NCBI RefSeq assembly: GCF_031085295.1
Contig: NZ_JAVFWO010000001.1
Coordinates: 458,400 to 522,399 of the forward strand
Length of the DNA stretch: 64,000 bases
Direction: 5' to 3'
Origin: Microbacterium psychrotolerans
Lineage (GTDB): Bacteria; Actinomycetota; Actinomycetes; Actinomycetales; Microbacteriaceae
The translations under genes and the position numbers were made by a program. This document shows positions 54,048 through 62,868 of this stretch, in pieces. The notes beneath the pieces were generated by a model that was not told where the DNA came from, made no database searches, and saw nothing but the letters and a program-made list of their open reading frames with translations. The stretch's first letter is position 1, and every line of letters starts with the position of its first letter.

Positions 54048-54113
54048 TGAGTGACCTCGATGTGAGATCCGACGCCGACAACCCGACTTCGCAGGCCCCT
54101 GGAGGGAACCAGC

Positions 54114-54974
54114 ATGAGCACCACGAGCAACGACCCGGTCATCACGTCGTATGCGCAAGCCCCGACCCGCACCCTCTCCGCGGGAGGAGTCACGTTCGCC
54201 TATCGCGAGCTGGGGCCCAAGGGCGGCGTGCCGGTCGTCTTCTTCGTCCACTTGGCCGCGACCCTCGACAACTGGGATCCGCGCATCGTGGATCCCATCG
54301 CGAAAGAACACCACGTCATCACGTTCGACAACCGGGGCGTCGGCGCCTCCACCGGCGAGGTGCCGGACAGCGTCGAAGCGATGGCCGACGACGCCTACGC
54401 GTTCATCCGCGGGCTGGGTTTCGAGACGATCGACATCTTCGCCTTCTCGCTCGGCGGCATGATCGCGCAGGCACTCGTCGTCGAACACCCCGAGCTCGTG
54501 CGCAAGCTCGTCCTCACGGGCACCGGCCCCGCCGGCGGCAAGGACATCGACAAGGTGGCCGGGACCACGTACTACGACATCCTGCGCGCCACGCTGACGC
54601 GGTCCGACCCGAAGGAATTCCTCTTCTTCAACCGCAACGCCACCGGGAAACTCGCCGCCAGAGCCTTCGTGAAGCGTCTCCAGGAGCGCACCGTCGACTG
54701 CGACGCCCCCATCACCGCGAAGGCGTTCCGGACGCAGCTCAAGGCGATCAAGAAGTGGGGGCGCTCGGCGCCGGCCGACCTCTCGAAGATCACCCAGCCC
54801 ACCCTCATCGCCAACGGCGACAACGACCGCATGGTGCCGTCCGTGCTCTCGGAAGACCTGCACCGCCGCATCCAGGGATCCGAGCTGGTCATCTACCGCG
54901 ACTCCGGACACGGCGGCATCTTCCAGTTCCACCAGCAGTTCGCGCCCGTCGCCGCCGGCTTCCTCGCCCGCTGA
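54114..54974 (+). CDS. Alpha/beta hydrolase
   Basis: A 286-residue alpha/beta hydrolase: oxyanion VVFFVHLAATLDNWDP, FDNRGVGASTG, nucleophile Ser112 in AFSLGGM (Ala replaces the first Gly of G-x-S-x-G), acid in NGDNDRMVP and His in DSGHGGI. Its form is close to TetR-controlled esterases/haloperoxidase-like enzymes of actinobacteria. GGAGGG precedes the ATG. It is followed 33 bp later by an EthD-like gene, making a two-gene operon ended by a hairpin. Confidence 0.9.
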   Translation: MSTTSNDPVITSYAQAPTRTLSAGGVTFAYRELGPKGGVPVVFFVHLAATLDNWDPRIVDPIAKEHHVITFDNRGVGASTGEVPDSVEAMADDAYAFIRGLGFETIDIFAFSLGGMIAQALVVEHPELVRKLVLTGTGPAGGKDIDKVAGTTYYDILRATLTRSDPKEFLFFNRNATGKLAARAFVKRLQERTVDCDAPITAKAFRTQLKAIKKWGRSAPADLSKITQPTLIANGDNDRMVPSVLSEDLHRRIQGSELVIYRDSGHGGIFQFHQQFAPVAAGFLAR

Positions 54975-55007
54975 CCGGCATCCCGAGTCACCGAGAGGAC
55001 TGAGCAC

Positions 55008-55799
55008 ATGAGCGCCGCCCCCCACAAGAGGAAGCCCCTCGCGTCATCGATCCTGCTGTGGGTCCGCGCTGACCAGCCGCGCCAGACCGGCATGGACTAC
55101 TGGAGGGACCCGCACTCGGGGATCATCTCGGCGACCCCCGGGCTCGAAGAATACCGGCAGATCCATCTCGCCGAGCGCAATCCGGGTCTCTGGCCCGACA
55201 CCCGAGGCCTGGAGACCGCGATCCCCGCCGACCGGAGGATCGACGGCGTGGCCGAGGTCACGTTCGGATCGCTCCTGTCGCCGCTGCGCGGTCGCGCGCA
55301 GACGCGGCTGGCGTTCAAGGACGAGATCAACGTGTTCCGCCGCACCCTCCTGTATGCGGGGCCGCCATACTCCGCCCGCTGGTACGACGTGGCGGAGCCC
55401 GGCCGCAGACCGGGAGCGCGCGCCCTCGTCTACCTGCGGAGGCGGCCCGAGGTCGGCGGACGCGCCTTCCGGAAGCTCGTCACCGGAGAACTCGCTCCCG
55501 CGCTCGCCGGGACCGGGGTGCTCCGGGAGCTGCGGACCCAGACATTCCTGCCCTGGAACGAGAAGCTCTGGGACACGCCGGACGTCGCGCACGACAACCC
55601 CTCCGGTCAGCGCTTCCACGCTTCCGTCATGCTCGGCTTCGACGACCTGGCGGCCCGCGCGGCGTTCTTCGCGAGCCGCGAGGTCGAGAGGCTCTCGAGC
55701 GCGCTCGCACCGCACGTCTCGGCCATCCACGCCTATGACGTGTCGGCAGCGCTGACGTTCGTCAGCCGCGGCGTCATCCTTCCGCATTACCGGCAATAG
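55008..55799 (+). CDS. EthD-like dimeric alpha/beta-barrel protein
   Basis: A 263-residue protein with a ferredoxin-like/EthD region (SSILLWVRADQPRQTGMDYWRDPHSGIISATPGLEEYRQIHLAE) and a second similar half (ARALVYLRRRPEVGGRAFRKLVTGEL). Databases sometimes name relatives strictosidine synthase, which is not supported by these motifs. Probably a small-molecule-degrading or -binding enzyme acting with the co-transcribed hydrolase. AGAGGA precedes the ATG. Confidence 0.65.
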   Translation: MSAAPHKRKPLASSILLWVRADQPRQTGMDYWRDPHSGIISATPGLEEYRQIHLAERNPGLWPDTRGLETAIPADRRIDGVAEVTFGSLLSPLRGRAQTRLAFKDEINVFRRTLLYAGPPYSARWYDVAEPGRRPGARALVYLRRRPEVGGRAFRKLVTGELAPALAGTGVLRELRTQTFLPWNEKLWDTPDVAHDNPSGQRFHASVMLGFDDLAARAAFFASREVERLSSALAPHVSAIHAYDVSAALTFVSRGVILPHYRQ

Positions 55800-55830
55800 G
55801 CGACCCAGGCGCTCGGACACCGTCCACGCG

Positions 55831-55867
55831 ATCGAGGGCCGCAGCACCCGCTGCGGCCCTCGATTTC
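55831..55867 (+). terminator. Hairpin terminator with short T-run
   Basis: A 14-bp perfect stem (55831-55844 with 55851-55864), loop CACCCG, followed by TTT. It ends the hydrolase-EthD operon and also faces the convergent SDR gene. Confidence 0.85.
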
Positions 55868-55938
55868 GCGTGCTCGATGCGACGACGATCAGCTCGGCAT
55901 CCGGCTTCCGCCGATCGCGGAGGCCCGGATGTCGGTCA

Positions 55939-56661
55939 TCAGCGGGTTCCGGCCTTGGGGGCCTGCAGCTCCGGATAGAGCGCCTCGACGGGCCCGCTCA
56001 ATGCCGCCTTCGCGTGCGCGGAGATACCGTCGGCGACGATCTCGTATGCTCCCGCCTCCACACCGTCGTAGACCTGGGCGACGAGCTCCTCCGGGAGCAT
56101 CTTCGGCCCGTCGACGTGTGCCGCCATGCCGGTGTCGACGTAGCCCATGTGCACGCCGATCACGTGCACGTCCGCCGCGGCGAGCTCGACGCGCAGCGAG
56201 TTGGTGGCCGACCAGAGTGCGGCCTTGGAGGCACTGTAGACCCCGCCCATGGCGTACCAGCTGGCGACGGAGTGCACGTCAACGAGGACGGATCCCTGTC
56301 CTGCGGCGAGGACGGGTGCGAACGCGCGGGCGACGAAGACGGGTCCGAAGAAGTTCGTCTCCATCGTCGCGCGGATGTCGGCGGCGGTGGCGGTCAGCAG
56401 GCTCGCCGTCGCCGGGAGCGCGCCGGCGTTGTTGATCAGCACGGTGACATCGCCGGCCGCCTGCGCGACCGCCTGGATGGAATCCGCGTCGGTGACGTCG
56501 AGGGCGAGCGGCACGACGCGGTCGTCGTCCCACGACCTCGGATTGCGGGCGGTGGCGTACACCTTGCTTGCGCCGCGAGCGAGGGCGTCATGGACGAAGT
56601 GGGTCCCGAGGCCGCCGTTGGCGCCTGTCACGAGCACGACGGCTCCGTTGAGTGAGGGCAT
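55939..56661 (-). CDS. SDR family oxidoreductase
   Basis: A 240-residue short-chain dehydrogenase: VTGANGGLGTHF, ALDVTDADSI, LINNAGALP, and the Ser-Tyr-x3-Lys set in HSVASWYAMGGVYSASKAAL. Likely reduces or oxidises a carbonyl; substrate unknown. The ATG at 56661 has AGAAGGA about 8 bases upstream. It is divergent from a TetR gene with an operator between them, so it is probably repressed by that TetR. Confidence 0.88.
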   Translation of the reverse strand: MPSLNGAVVLVTGANGGLGTHFVHDALARGASKVYATARNPRSWDDDRVVPLALDVTDADSIQAVAQAAGDVTVLINNAGALPATASLLTATAADIRATMETNFFGPVFVARAFAPVLAAGQGSVLVDVHSVASWYAMGGVYSASKAALWSATNSLRVELAAADVHVIGVHMGYVDTGMAAHVDGPKMLPEELVAQVYDGVEAGAYEIVADGISAHAKAALSGPVEALYPELQAPKAGTR

Positions 56662-56754
56662 GTTCACATTCCTTCTCTGCCGAGCGAGATCGACACCGGG
56701 GTGGCGCGGATCGTCCGTGGGACAATGAACCGAGGCGCATCCGAGCCCACACAT

Positions 56755-56788
56755 TTCTGACTAAAATCAGAACTGAAGTCAGTCAGAA
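56755..56788. promoter_or_regulatory. TetR operator between SDR and TetR genes
   Basis: TTCTGACT (56755-56762) and AGTCAGAA (56781-56788) form an 8-bp inverted repeat; the spacer holds further partial copies (ATCAGAA, GAAGTCA). The region is AT-rich and lies 20 bp before the TetR start and 94 bp from the SDR start. Confidence 0.7.
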
Positions 56789-56807
56789 TCTATTCCCGGA
56801 GGATCAC

Positions 56808-57410
56808 GTGGCCATCGACACTCAGCCGGTCGGTCGACGCGAGCGCAACAAGCAGGACAAGCTCCAGCGGATCACCGCCGCCGCCCGCGAGCTGTTCACC
56901 GAGCACGGCGTCGACGACGTCACGACCCAGCAGATCGCCGACAAGGCCGACATCGGCACCGGGACGCTGTTCCTGTACGCCAAGAACAAGGGCGAGCTGC
57001 TGCTGCTCGTGCAGAACTCCAGTTACGTCGACGCACTGGCCGACGGGCGAGCCGCCGCCGAGGGCGTCGCGGATCCGCTCGAGGCGGTGGTCGCGATCAT
57101 CCGGCCGGTCGTGAAATGCAACCGCGTGCAGATCGACAACGGACGCACCTACCTGCGCGAGATCGTCTTCGGCGACCCCGAAGAGCCCCACCACCGCGAA
57201 GCCCTCGCCCTCACGGTGCAGACCGAAGAGGCGGTCGCGTCCGTTCTGCAGCGCGACCAGCGCACCGGCCCGGAAGACGCGGCCACGCTCGCGCACGTGA
57301 TCTCCGCCGTCATGTTCGTGAGCATGGCGGCGACCGTGAACATCGCCCTCACGGTCGACGAGATCGTGGACGACATCCGCCGTCAGGTGCAGGCCCTCCT
57401 CGCGCGCTGA
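56808..57410 (+). CDS. TetR/AcrR family transcriptional repressor
   Basis: A 200-residue regulator. Helix-turn-helix VTTQQIADKADIGTGTLFLYAKNKGELLLLV (about 45-75), then a helical ligand domain. GGAGGA precedes the GTG at 56808. It probably controls the divergent SDR, and possibly the hydrolase-EthD operon 2.7 kb away. Inducer unknown, perhaps a lipophilic or xenobiotic carbonyl compound (inference from the neighbour enzymes). Confidence 0.9.
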   Translation: MAIDTQPVGRRERNKQDKLQRITAAARELFTEHGVDDVTTQQIADKADIGTGTLFLYAKNKGELLLLVQNSSYVDALADGRAAAEGVADPLEAVVAIIRPVVKCNRVQIDNGRTYLREIVFGDPEEPHHREALALTVQTEEAVASVLQRDQRTGPEDAATLAHVISAVMFVSMAATVNIALTVDEIVDDIRRQVQALLAR

Positions 57411-57451
57411 CGCCGCCACGCACGCCGGCGATCAGCGTGCGCGGTGCAGCG

Positions 57452-58912
57452 TCAGCTCTCCTGCGAACCCTCGACCCAGGCGAGGTACTCGTCGGTGACG
57501 GTGCCGGTGATGTAGCGCCCGTCGAAGCAGCTCATGTCGAGGTCCTCGACGTCCGAGCCCTCGAGGATCGCCGCCTTGAGGTCCTCGACCTCCTGGTAGA
57601 CGACGAAGTCGGCGCCGAGCTCCTCGGCGATCTCCGGGATCGTGCGGCCGTGCGCGACGAGCTCGTGCCGCGAGGGCATGTTGATGCCGTACACGTGCGG
57701 GTAGCGCACGGGCGGCGCCGCCGAGGCGAACGTGACGCTCTTGGCCCCGGCATCCCGAGCCATCTGGATGATCTCCTTCGACGTCGTTCCGCGCACGATC
57801 GAGTCGTCGATGAGGAGCACGTTCTTGCCCTTGAACTCGCTCGACATGGCGTTGAGCTTCTGACGCACGCTCTTCTTGCGCACCGCCTGGCCCGGCATGA
57901 TGAAGGTCCGGCCGACGTAGCGGTTCTTGTAGAAGCCCTCGCGGTACTCGACGCCGAGCTTGCGCGCCACCTGCATGGCCGCGGGGCGGGACGAGTCGGG
58001 GATGGGCATGACCACGTCGATCGCCTCGCGCGGGGTGTACTTCGCGATCGTGTCGGCGAGCCGGTCGCCCATGCGCAGGCGCGCCTCGTACACCGAGATG
58101 CCGTTCATGACCGAGTCGGGACGCGCGAGGTACACGTACTCGAACGAGCACGGCACGAGCTGGGGGTCGGCGGCGCACTGCTGCGTGTGCAGGTTGCCCT
58201 CGAGGTCGATGAAGACGGCTTCGCCCGGATCGACGTCGCGCACGATCTCGAACTCGCCGTTCTCGAGCACCAGCGACTCGCTCGTGACGACCCACTCGTA
58301 GTGGCCGTCGGCGTGCTTGCGCGTGCCGAGGATGAGCGGACGGATGCCGAACGGGTCGCGGAACGCGAGCAGGCCGTAGCCCGCGATCAGGGCGATGGCC
58401 GCGTACGAGCCCTCGACGCGCTCATGCACGCGACTCACGGCCTGGAACACCTGCGTCGGGTCGAGCTCGAGGCCCGAGATCGACGCCTGCAGCTCGTTCG
58501 CCAGCACGTTGACGAGCAGCTCGGTGTCGGACGACGTGTTGAGGTGGCGGCGGTCCTTGTGGAACAGCTCCTCGGTGAGCTCACGCGTGTTGGTGAGGTT
58601 GCCGTTGTGCACGAGCACGATGCCGTAGGGCGCGTTCACGTAGAAGGGCTGCGCCTCTTCCTCGTTGGACGCCGTGCCCTTGGTGGCGTAGCGCACGTGG
58701 CCGAGGCCGATCTCGCCGAGCAGCGCCCGCATGTCGCGGGTGCGGAACGACTCGCGCACCTGGCCGCGGGTCTTGTGCTGGTGCACGACCCCGCTGCGCT
58801 CGGCGGTCGCGATGCCGGTGGAATCCTGTCCCCGGTGCTGCAGGAGCAGAAGGGCGTCGTAGATCTCCTGGTTGGCAGACCCACGGCCCACCACTCCGAC
58901 GATTCCGCACAT
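57452..58912 (-). CDS. purF: Amidophosphoribosyltransferase
   Basis: A 486-residue enzyme of the first committed purine step (PRPP plus glutamine to phosphoribosylamine). The mature nucleophile Cys2 is in MCGIVGVVG, showing a processed Ntn amidotransferase without propeptide. The glutaminase core has HVRYATKGT and VHNGNLTN, and the PRPP loop is VLLIDDSIVRGTTSKEI. The C-terminal DMSCFDGRYITG is as usual. It lies 35 bp after purM on the same strand, so the order is purM-purF. Confidence 0.97.
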   Translation of the reverse strand: MCGIVGVVGRGSANQEIYDALLLLQHRGQDSTGIATAERSGVVHQHKTRGQVRESFRTRDMRALLGEIGLGHVRYATKGTASNEEEAQPFYVNAPYGIVLVHNGNLTNTRELTEELFHKDRRHLNTSSDTELLVNVLANELQASISGLELDPTQVFQAVSRVHERVEGSYAAIALIAGYGLLAFRDPFGIRPLILGTRKHADGHYEWVVTSESLVLENGEFEIVRDVDPGEAVFIDLEGNLHTQQCAADPQLVPCSFEYVYLARPDSVMNGISVYEARLRMGDRLADTIAKYTPREAIDVVMPIPDSSRPAAMQVARKLGVEYREGFYKNRYVGRTFIMPGQAVRKKSVRQKLNAMSSEFKGKNVLLIDDSIVRGTTSKEIIQMARDAGAKSVTFASAAPPVRYPHVYGINMPSRHELVAHGRTIPEIAEELGADFVVYQEVEDLKAAILEGSDVEDLDMSCFDGRYITGTVTDEYLAWVEGSQES

Positions 58913-58947
58913 GGGTGTCGCTTGCTCCGTTGTGTCGTTCTGCCGGC

Positions 58948-60102
58948 TCAGTGAGCCGAGTGGTCTGCGTACGCGCCGACGAGGCGCACGGCGCCGCCGT
59001 CGACGCCCTTGGCGCCCTGCTCCCAGTGGCCATCGGCGCGCACGCCGCTCTGCACGACGCCCACCTGCCAGGTCGCGATGCCCTCGCCGGAGAGAGCGGA
59101 TGCCGCTGCCGCCGCCTTGTCGGCGGACACGACCGCGAGGAACCCGACGCCCAGGTTCCAGGTGCCTTCGGTGGCCTCGAGCTCGAGGCGTCCGAGATCG
59201 GCGAGCACGCGGAACACCGGCGAGGGGGACCAGGTCGAGCGGTCGACCTCGACCCAGGTGCCCTGCGGCAGCACGCGTGCGAGGTTGGCGGCGATGCCGC
59301 CGCCGGTGACGTGACTGAGGGAGTGCACCGCGTCGCCGGTCTCGGTGATGAGGCGCAGCAGTGGCAGCGTGTACAGCCGTGTGGGTTCGAGCAGTGCCTC
59401 GCCCCACGTCGTGCCGAACTCGGCGGCGTTGTCGCCGTACTGGATGCCGGAGCCGGCGACGATGTGCCGCACGAGCGAGTAGCCGTTGGAGTGCAGACCC
59501 GAGCTCGCGAGCGCGAGCACGACGTCGCCCTCGCGCACCCTCTCGGCGCCCAGCACGCGCGAGGCCTCGACGACGCCGGTCGCGGCGCCCGCCACGTCGT
59601 AGTCGGCGGGTCCGAGCAGGCCGGGGTGCTCGGCGGTCTCGCCGCCGACGAGGGCGGTGCCGGTCGCCGAGCAGCCGGCGGCGATGCCGCGGACGATGTC
59701 GGCGATGCGTTCCGGGAAGACCTTGCCGCACGCGATGTAGTCGGTCATGAACAGCGGCTTCGCGCCCACCACGACGATGTCGTCGACGACCATGCCGACG
59801 AGGTCCTGGCCGATCGTGTCGTGCTTGTCGATGGCCTGGGCGATCGCGACCTTCGTCCCGACGCCGTCGGTGCTGGTGGCCAGCAGGGGCTTGTCGTACG
59901 CCTTGAAGGCGGTCGCATCGAAGAGTCCGGCGAACCCGCCGACTCCCCCGAGAACCTCGGGGCCGTGGGTGCGACGCACCGCGGACTTCATCAGCTCGAC
60001 GGCGAGGTCGCCGGCCGCCGTGTCGACGCCGGCAGCCGTGTACGGGTTCACGGGCTGTGCGGGACGGGAGGGGGCATCGCGTTCGGATGAGGCCACGGTC
60101 AC
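58948..60102 (-). CDS. purM: Phosphoribosylformylglycinamidine cyclo-ligase
   Basis: A 384-residue AIR synthetase. It closes the imidazole ring with ATP in purine synthesis. Motifs include NPYTAAGVDTAAGDLAVELMK, KPLLATSTDGVGTK, VGMVVDDIVVVGAKPLFMTDY, GGETAEHPG and HVTGGGIAANL. GTG at 60102 with only a weak ribosome site; the second GTG at 60096 is possible. It is first in a purM-purF unit. Confidence 0.96.
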   Translation of the reverse strand: MTVASSERDAPSRPAQPVNPYTAAGVDTAAGDLAVELMKSAVRRTHGPEVLGGVGGFAGLFDATAFKAYDKPLLATSTDGVGTKVAIAQAIDKHDTIGQDLVGMVVDDIVVVGAKPLFMTDYIACGKVFPERIADIVRGIAAGCSATGTALVGGETAEHPGLLGPADYDVAGAATGVVEASRVLGAERVREGDVVLALASSGLHSNGYSLVRHIVAGSGIQYGDNAAEFGTTWGEALLEPTRLYTLPLLRLITETGDAVHSLSHVTGGGIAANLARVLPQGTWVEVDRSTWSPSPVFRVLADLGRLELEATEGTWNLGVGFLAVVSADKAAAAASALSGEGIATWQVGVVQSGVRADGHWEQGAKGVDGGAVRLVGAYADHSAH

Positions 60103-60350
60103 CAGCCTACCGGCGGCGCGGCTGAGCGGACGCCGGGTGACGACGCCGCGGGATCCCCCGCGACCCCGCTCGACGCCTCCTTGCCGCATCCGTCCGCCGT
60201 CCATGCATCGCCCGCCTGCCCGCGGCAACGACCCCGCGCCCTGGGCCGTGGCCGTGGCCGCGTCCGTATCCGCATCGCCCTGCACCCGCACCGCCTCCGC
60301 ACCGGCATCCGCCGCACCGGCATCCGCCCAGCACCGGGATCCTCGATGAA
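60103..60350. other. Gene-free low-complexity spacer
   Basis: About 250 bp between purM and the DUF559 gene. It holds C-rich, short-repeat sequence (CACCGGCATCCGC repeated near 60300-60330) with no convincing gene, RNA or promoter for a downstream gene. The purM promoter must lie here. It runs into the hairpin element at 60351. Confidence 0.6.
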
Positions 60351-60418
60351 CGGAGGAGATGTGAGGACCGGAGGAGGATTCCGTCCGCGTTCCTCCTCCC
60401 CCCGTCACATCTCCTCCG
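60351..60418. repeat. Nested hairpin element, left copy
   Basis: CGGAGGAGATGTGA (60351-60364) pairs perfectly with TCACATCTCCTCCG (60405-60418), and GAGGAGGA (60371-60378) with TCCTCCTC (60391-60398) inside it. It overlaps the 3' end of the DUF559 gene. A related element in the same orientation lies on the gene's other side (61445-61526). Confidence 0.75.
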
Positions 60419-61307
60419 CTCGTCGCACCCCGGCCCTCTGCGACCGCTTCTCCGTGAGGTGGAGCCCCTGGGCGACGGCCTGCATGATCAGCGCCTGCAC
60501 GCCTGGCCAGTCCTCGACGACCTGTATGTAGCCGACGCGGATCACGTGGTAGCCCATGTGGCGGAGCGTCGCGTCGTGGGCGTTGTCACGCGCACGCTGC
60601 TTTCCCACGTGGTGCCCACCGTCGATCTGCAGCACGAGTCGCGTGCCGATCAGGAAGTCGACCCGATGCCCGGCGATCCACGCCTGCGGCACGATCCGCA
60701 GCTTCATCCACGCGAGACGCGGCACGACATACGTCTCGAGTCCGGAGTCGGAGTAGGGGCTCGCCGCCTCGATGATCTGCCGCACCGCGGGTGCGAAGGG
60801 CAGACGGAGGAGTGCCGGCTTGCTCACCAGCGACTTGTTGAGCGCCGACTCGACGCTTGCGAGTGCCGCCTCGAAGGGCTGGCATGCGCACAGGATCGCG
60901 AGCGCGTTCTCGATCGAATCCTCGAGCGCCGCGGGGTCGCGGGCCATCAGCGGCACAGCTCGGTGGACGCGCGTGTCCCTCGCCACCGTGATGCGCCCCG
61001 CGTGCGGGTGAGCGGCGACGTGAGTCGCCACCGCGTCTGCCTCGACCCACAGCCCGAGGCGACGTGCGCGGGTCACGCACGAGATCACGACCCCGGCTCG
61101 CGCCGCCGCCACCAGGTACGGGTCGGCCGTCGGCACGGCGATCCAGACTCGGCGGACCACTCGGAGCAGTCCCGCGACCACGGCCGCATCGATCGTCCGC
61201 TGCGAGTGCCCACGCTTCACGATCGTCGCACGGCGCGCGATGCCGCCGGCATCCGTCACCGCCGCAACAAGCGCGCGTGCTCGGACCTCTGCCCCGCCGT
61301 GAACCAT
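60405..61307 (-). CDS. DUF559 (PD-(D/E)XK nuclease-like) protein with AbiEi-like N-terminus
   Basis: A 300-residue protein. The N-terminal part (RARALVAAVTDAGGIARRATIVKRGHSQRTIDAAV) is a winged-helix like that of AbiEi-type antitoxins. The C-terminal 110 residues form a DUF559 fold: LETYVVPRLAWMKL, AGHRVDFLIGTRLVLQIDGGHHV and MGYHVIRVGYIQVVEDW, with the E...D...Q-x-D pattern of Vsr/PD-(D/E)XK nucleases. Such genes are very common and often multi-copy in Microbacteriaceae; function unknown. I use the ATG at 61307, where the family normally starts. Hairpin elements bracket the gene. Confidence 0.8.
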   Translation of the reverse strand: MVHGGAEVRARALVAAVTDAGGIARRATIVKRGHSQRTIDAAVVAGLLRVVRRVWIAVPTADPYLVAAARAGVVISCVTRARRLGLWVEADAVATHVAAHPHAGRITVARDTRVHRAVPLMARDPAALEDSIENALAILCACQPFEAALASVESALNKSLVSKPALLRLPFAPAVRQIIEAASPYSDSGLETYVVPRLAWMKLRIVPQAWIAGHRVDFLIGTRLVLQIDGGHHVGKQRARDNAHDATLRHMGYHVIRVGYIQVVEDWPGVQALIMQAVAQGLHLTEKRSQRAGVRRAEEM

Positions 61308-61444
61308 CCACTCATCGTGAGGCCGGCCAGTCCCCGCCGACGCCTCGGGAACGCTGCCTGTGGAGGCGTCGTCGGGCCACATGGCTGGGGAGGAGCCGAC
61401 CGGGTTCCGGCATCCACCCGCGCGCCGCTCTCCTCCCACCCGCG

Positions 61445-61526
61445 TCACGGGCGGAGGAGTTGGGATGAGCGGAGGACGGATTCCGGCCAGATCGTCCTTC
61501 CGTCCTCACATCTCCTCCGCTCGTGA
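61445..61526. repeat. Nested hairpin element, right copy
   Basis: TCACG at 61445 with GCGGAGGAG after it pairs imperfectly with the end CTCCTCCGCTCGTGA at 61526, and GGACGGA with TCCGTCC inside. It shares CACATCTCCTCCGCTCGT and GGATTCCG with the left element at 60351-60418. It is the main feature of the 430-bp gene-free gap 61308-61740, in which I see nothing else. Confidence 0.65.
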
Positions 61527-61740
61527 CGTGCACGTGGGTGAACGCCGTGGGCCGAAGGGGGAACGGATGCCGCGAGCCGCCGCCGCCTACTGCGGCGCGC
61601 TCCGACGGGGAGGCAGCGTGGCGCAGGGCCGTCCCCGCGAGTCGTGATGCTGCGGACCCGCGGACGGACGCCCGGAATCCGGGGATCGGGATGCGGCGCG
61701 CACGGGTCCGAGCGCGAAGCCCGGACCTAGAATGGACGTC

Positions 61741-62352
61741 ATGGGCGGCGCCGGTGCACCGGAGTGGCTGATCCGCGAAGACGCCGGTCAGCCGGTGCTT
61801 CTTGCGCTCTATCTGCGGCAGGTGCTCGGCATCCGCTCTCCCGAGGAGCTGCCGCATCTGCGTGGGATCCCGCCGCGGGCGAACGACCGGTCGGAAGAGG
61901 CTCAGGCGACGCTCGAACGGCAGTGGCGACAGTACTGGGCGATGACCGTCGAGCCGCAGGCGCATCCGTCGGCAGTCCCGCTGGACCTGGTGGACGGATT
62001 CGACACGGTGCTCGCGCTGCCGATCGAAGGCTGCGACGAGCTGCGCGCCGCCTTCATTCCGCACGCCGCCGAGGCGCTGGCGTTCGCACGCGCGGCGCAC
62101 GAGCGGTACCGCAAGGAGGCTTCGCACAGCACGGGCACGGCGTACCGCGCGTATGCGGGCGCGATCGCCGAGCACGAACGGCAGGTCGGGCGTCGTGCGC
62201 ATTCGTTCGAGCTGAACGTGCAGGTGCTGCCGCTGAGTCAGCGCGGCGTGTGGTGGATCGGATCCCTCACCGTGGCGGTCACGGACGGGCTGCGGGGGGA
62301 TGTCGCAGCCTTCGACACCGCCATCCACCCGATCATCGCCGAGCTGGCGTAG
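61741..62352 (+). CDS. Conserved hypothetical protein, possibly leaderless
   Basis: A 203-residue soluble protein I do not recognise. It starts MGGAGAPEWLIREDAGQPVLLALYLRQVLG, has Glu/Arg-rich helices (RSEEAQATLERQWRQYW) and ends with a beta segment FELNVQVLPLSQRGVWWIGSLTVAV. TAGAAT (61728-61733), a good -10, lies 8 bases before this ATG, so the mRNA may start at the codon itself; the ATG at 61732 overlaps that box and is less likely. It sits in the pur neighbourhood. Confidence 0.6.
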   Translation: MGGAGAPEWLIREDAGQPVLLALYLRQVLGIRSPEELPHLRGIPPRANDRSEEAQATLERQWRQYWAMTVEPQAHPSAVPLDLVDGFDTVLALPIEGCDELRAAFIPHAAEALAFARAAHERYRKEASHSTGTAYRAYAGAIAEHERQVGRRAHSFELNVQVLPLSQRGVWWIGSLTVAVTDGLRGDVAAFDTAIHPIIAELA

Positions 62353-62361
62353 CGCGCGGCG

Positions 62362-62715
62362 TCAGTGCGCGGAGCCGTGGCCGTTGGTGCCGGGCTCCGG
62401 GTCGACGTGCACCGACGAGTGGCCGACGGCGACCTCGTGGGTGTGACGGCGCGAGCGGCGGTCGAAGATCAGCGCCACGATGCCGCCCAGCGCGAGTCCG
62501 ATGGGAGCGCAGATCAGCACGAGGAACCCGAACACCTGACCCTGCGTGTACTCGACGCCGGTGTTGGGGCTGGCCTCGGCCGTGCCGTTGAAGGCGAAGG
62601 TGAGGATCATCGCGACCAGTACGCCGAGCGCTGCGCCGAGGACGAGGAACACCGAGATCTTCGGCGCACGACGTACGCGCACGGTCTCGATGTGGTCCTG
62701 GCTGTGCTCGGGCAT
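62362..62715 (-). CDS. Small two-helix membrane protein
   Basis: A 117-residue protein with two transmembrane helices (ISVFLVLGAALGVLVAMILTFAF and FGFLVLICAPIGLALGGIVALIF), a short charged N-terminal cytoplasmic stretch and a His-rich C-terminus. Conserved in actinobacteria next to purine genes by my recollection; function unknown. Convergent with the preceding gene by 9 bp. Confidence 0.7.
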   Translation of the reverse strand: MPEHSQDHIETVRVRRAPKISVFLVLGAALGVLVAMILTFAFNGTAEASPNTGVEYTQGQVFGFLVLICAPIGLALGGIVALIFDRRSRRHTHEVAVGHSSVHVDPEPGTNGHGSAH

Positions 62716-62868
62716 GCGTACATTGTCCCACTCGGCGCCCCGGTTCGCGCCGGGGGCGAGAAAGCCGGCACGCAGCCGATCGGGTGCTGAGCGCTCGTGG
62801 AGGACGACGGGGCATGCCGTCTCCCCGCCACCGGTGCCGACTGACCTCGTCGAACGGGACGTGCTCGC

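Noticed and set aside
60181..60531. Plus-strand frame in the purM to DUF559 gap
   Set aside because: Pro/Arg/Ala/Ser-rich, no ribosome site, and it runs into the antisense of the DUF559 gene and a hairpin element.
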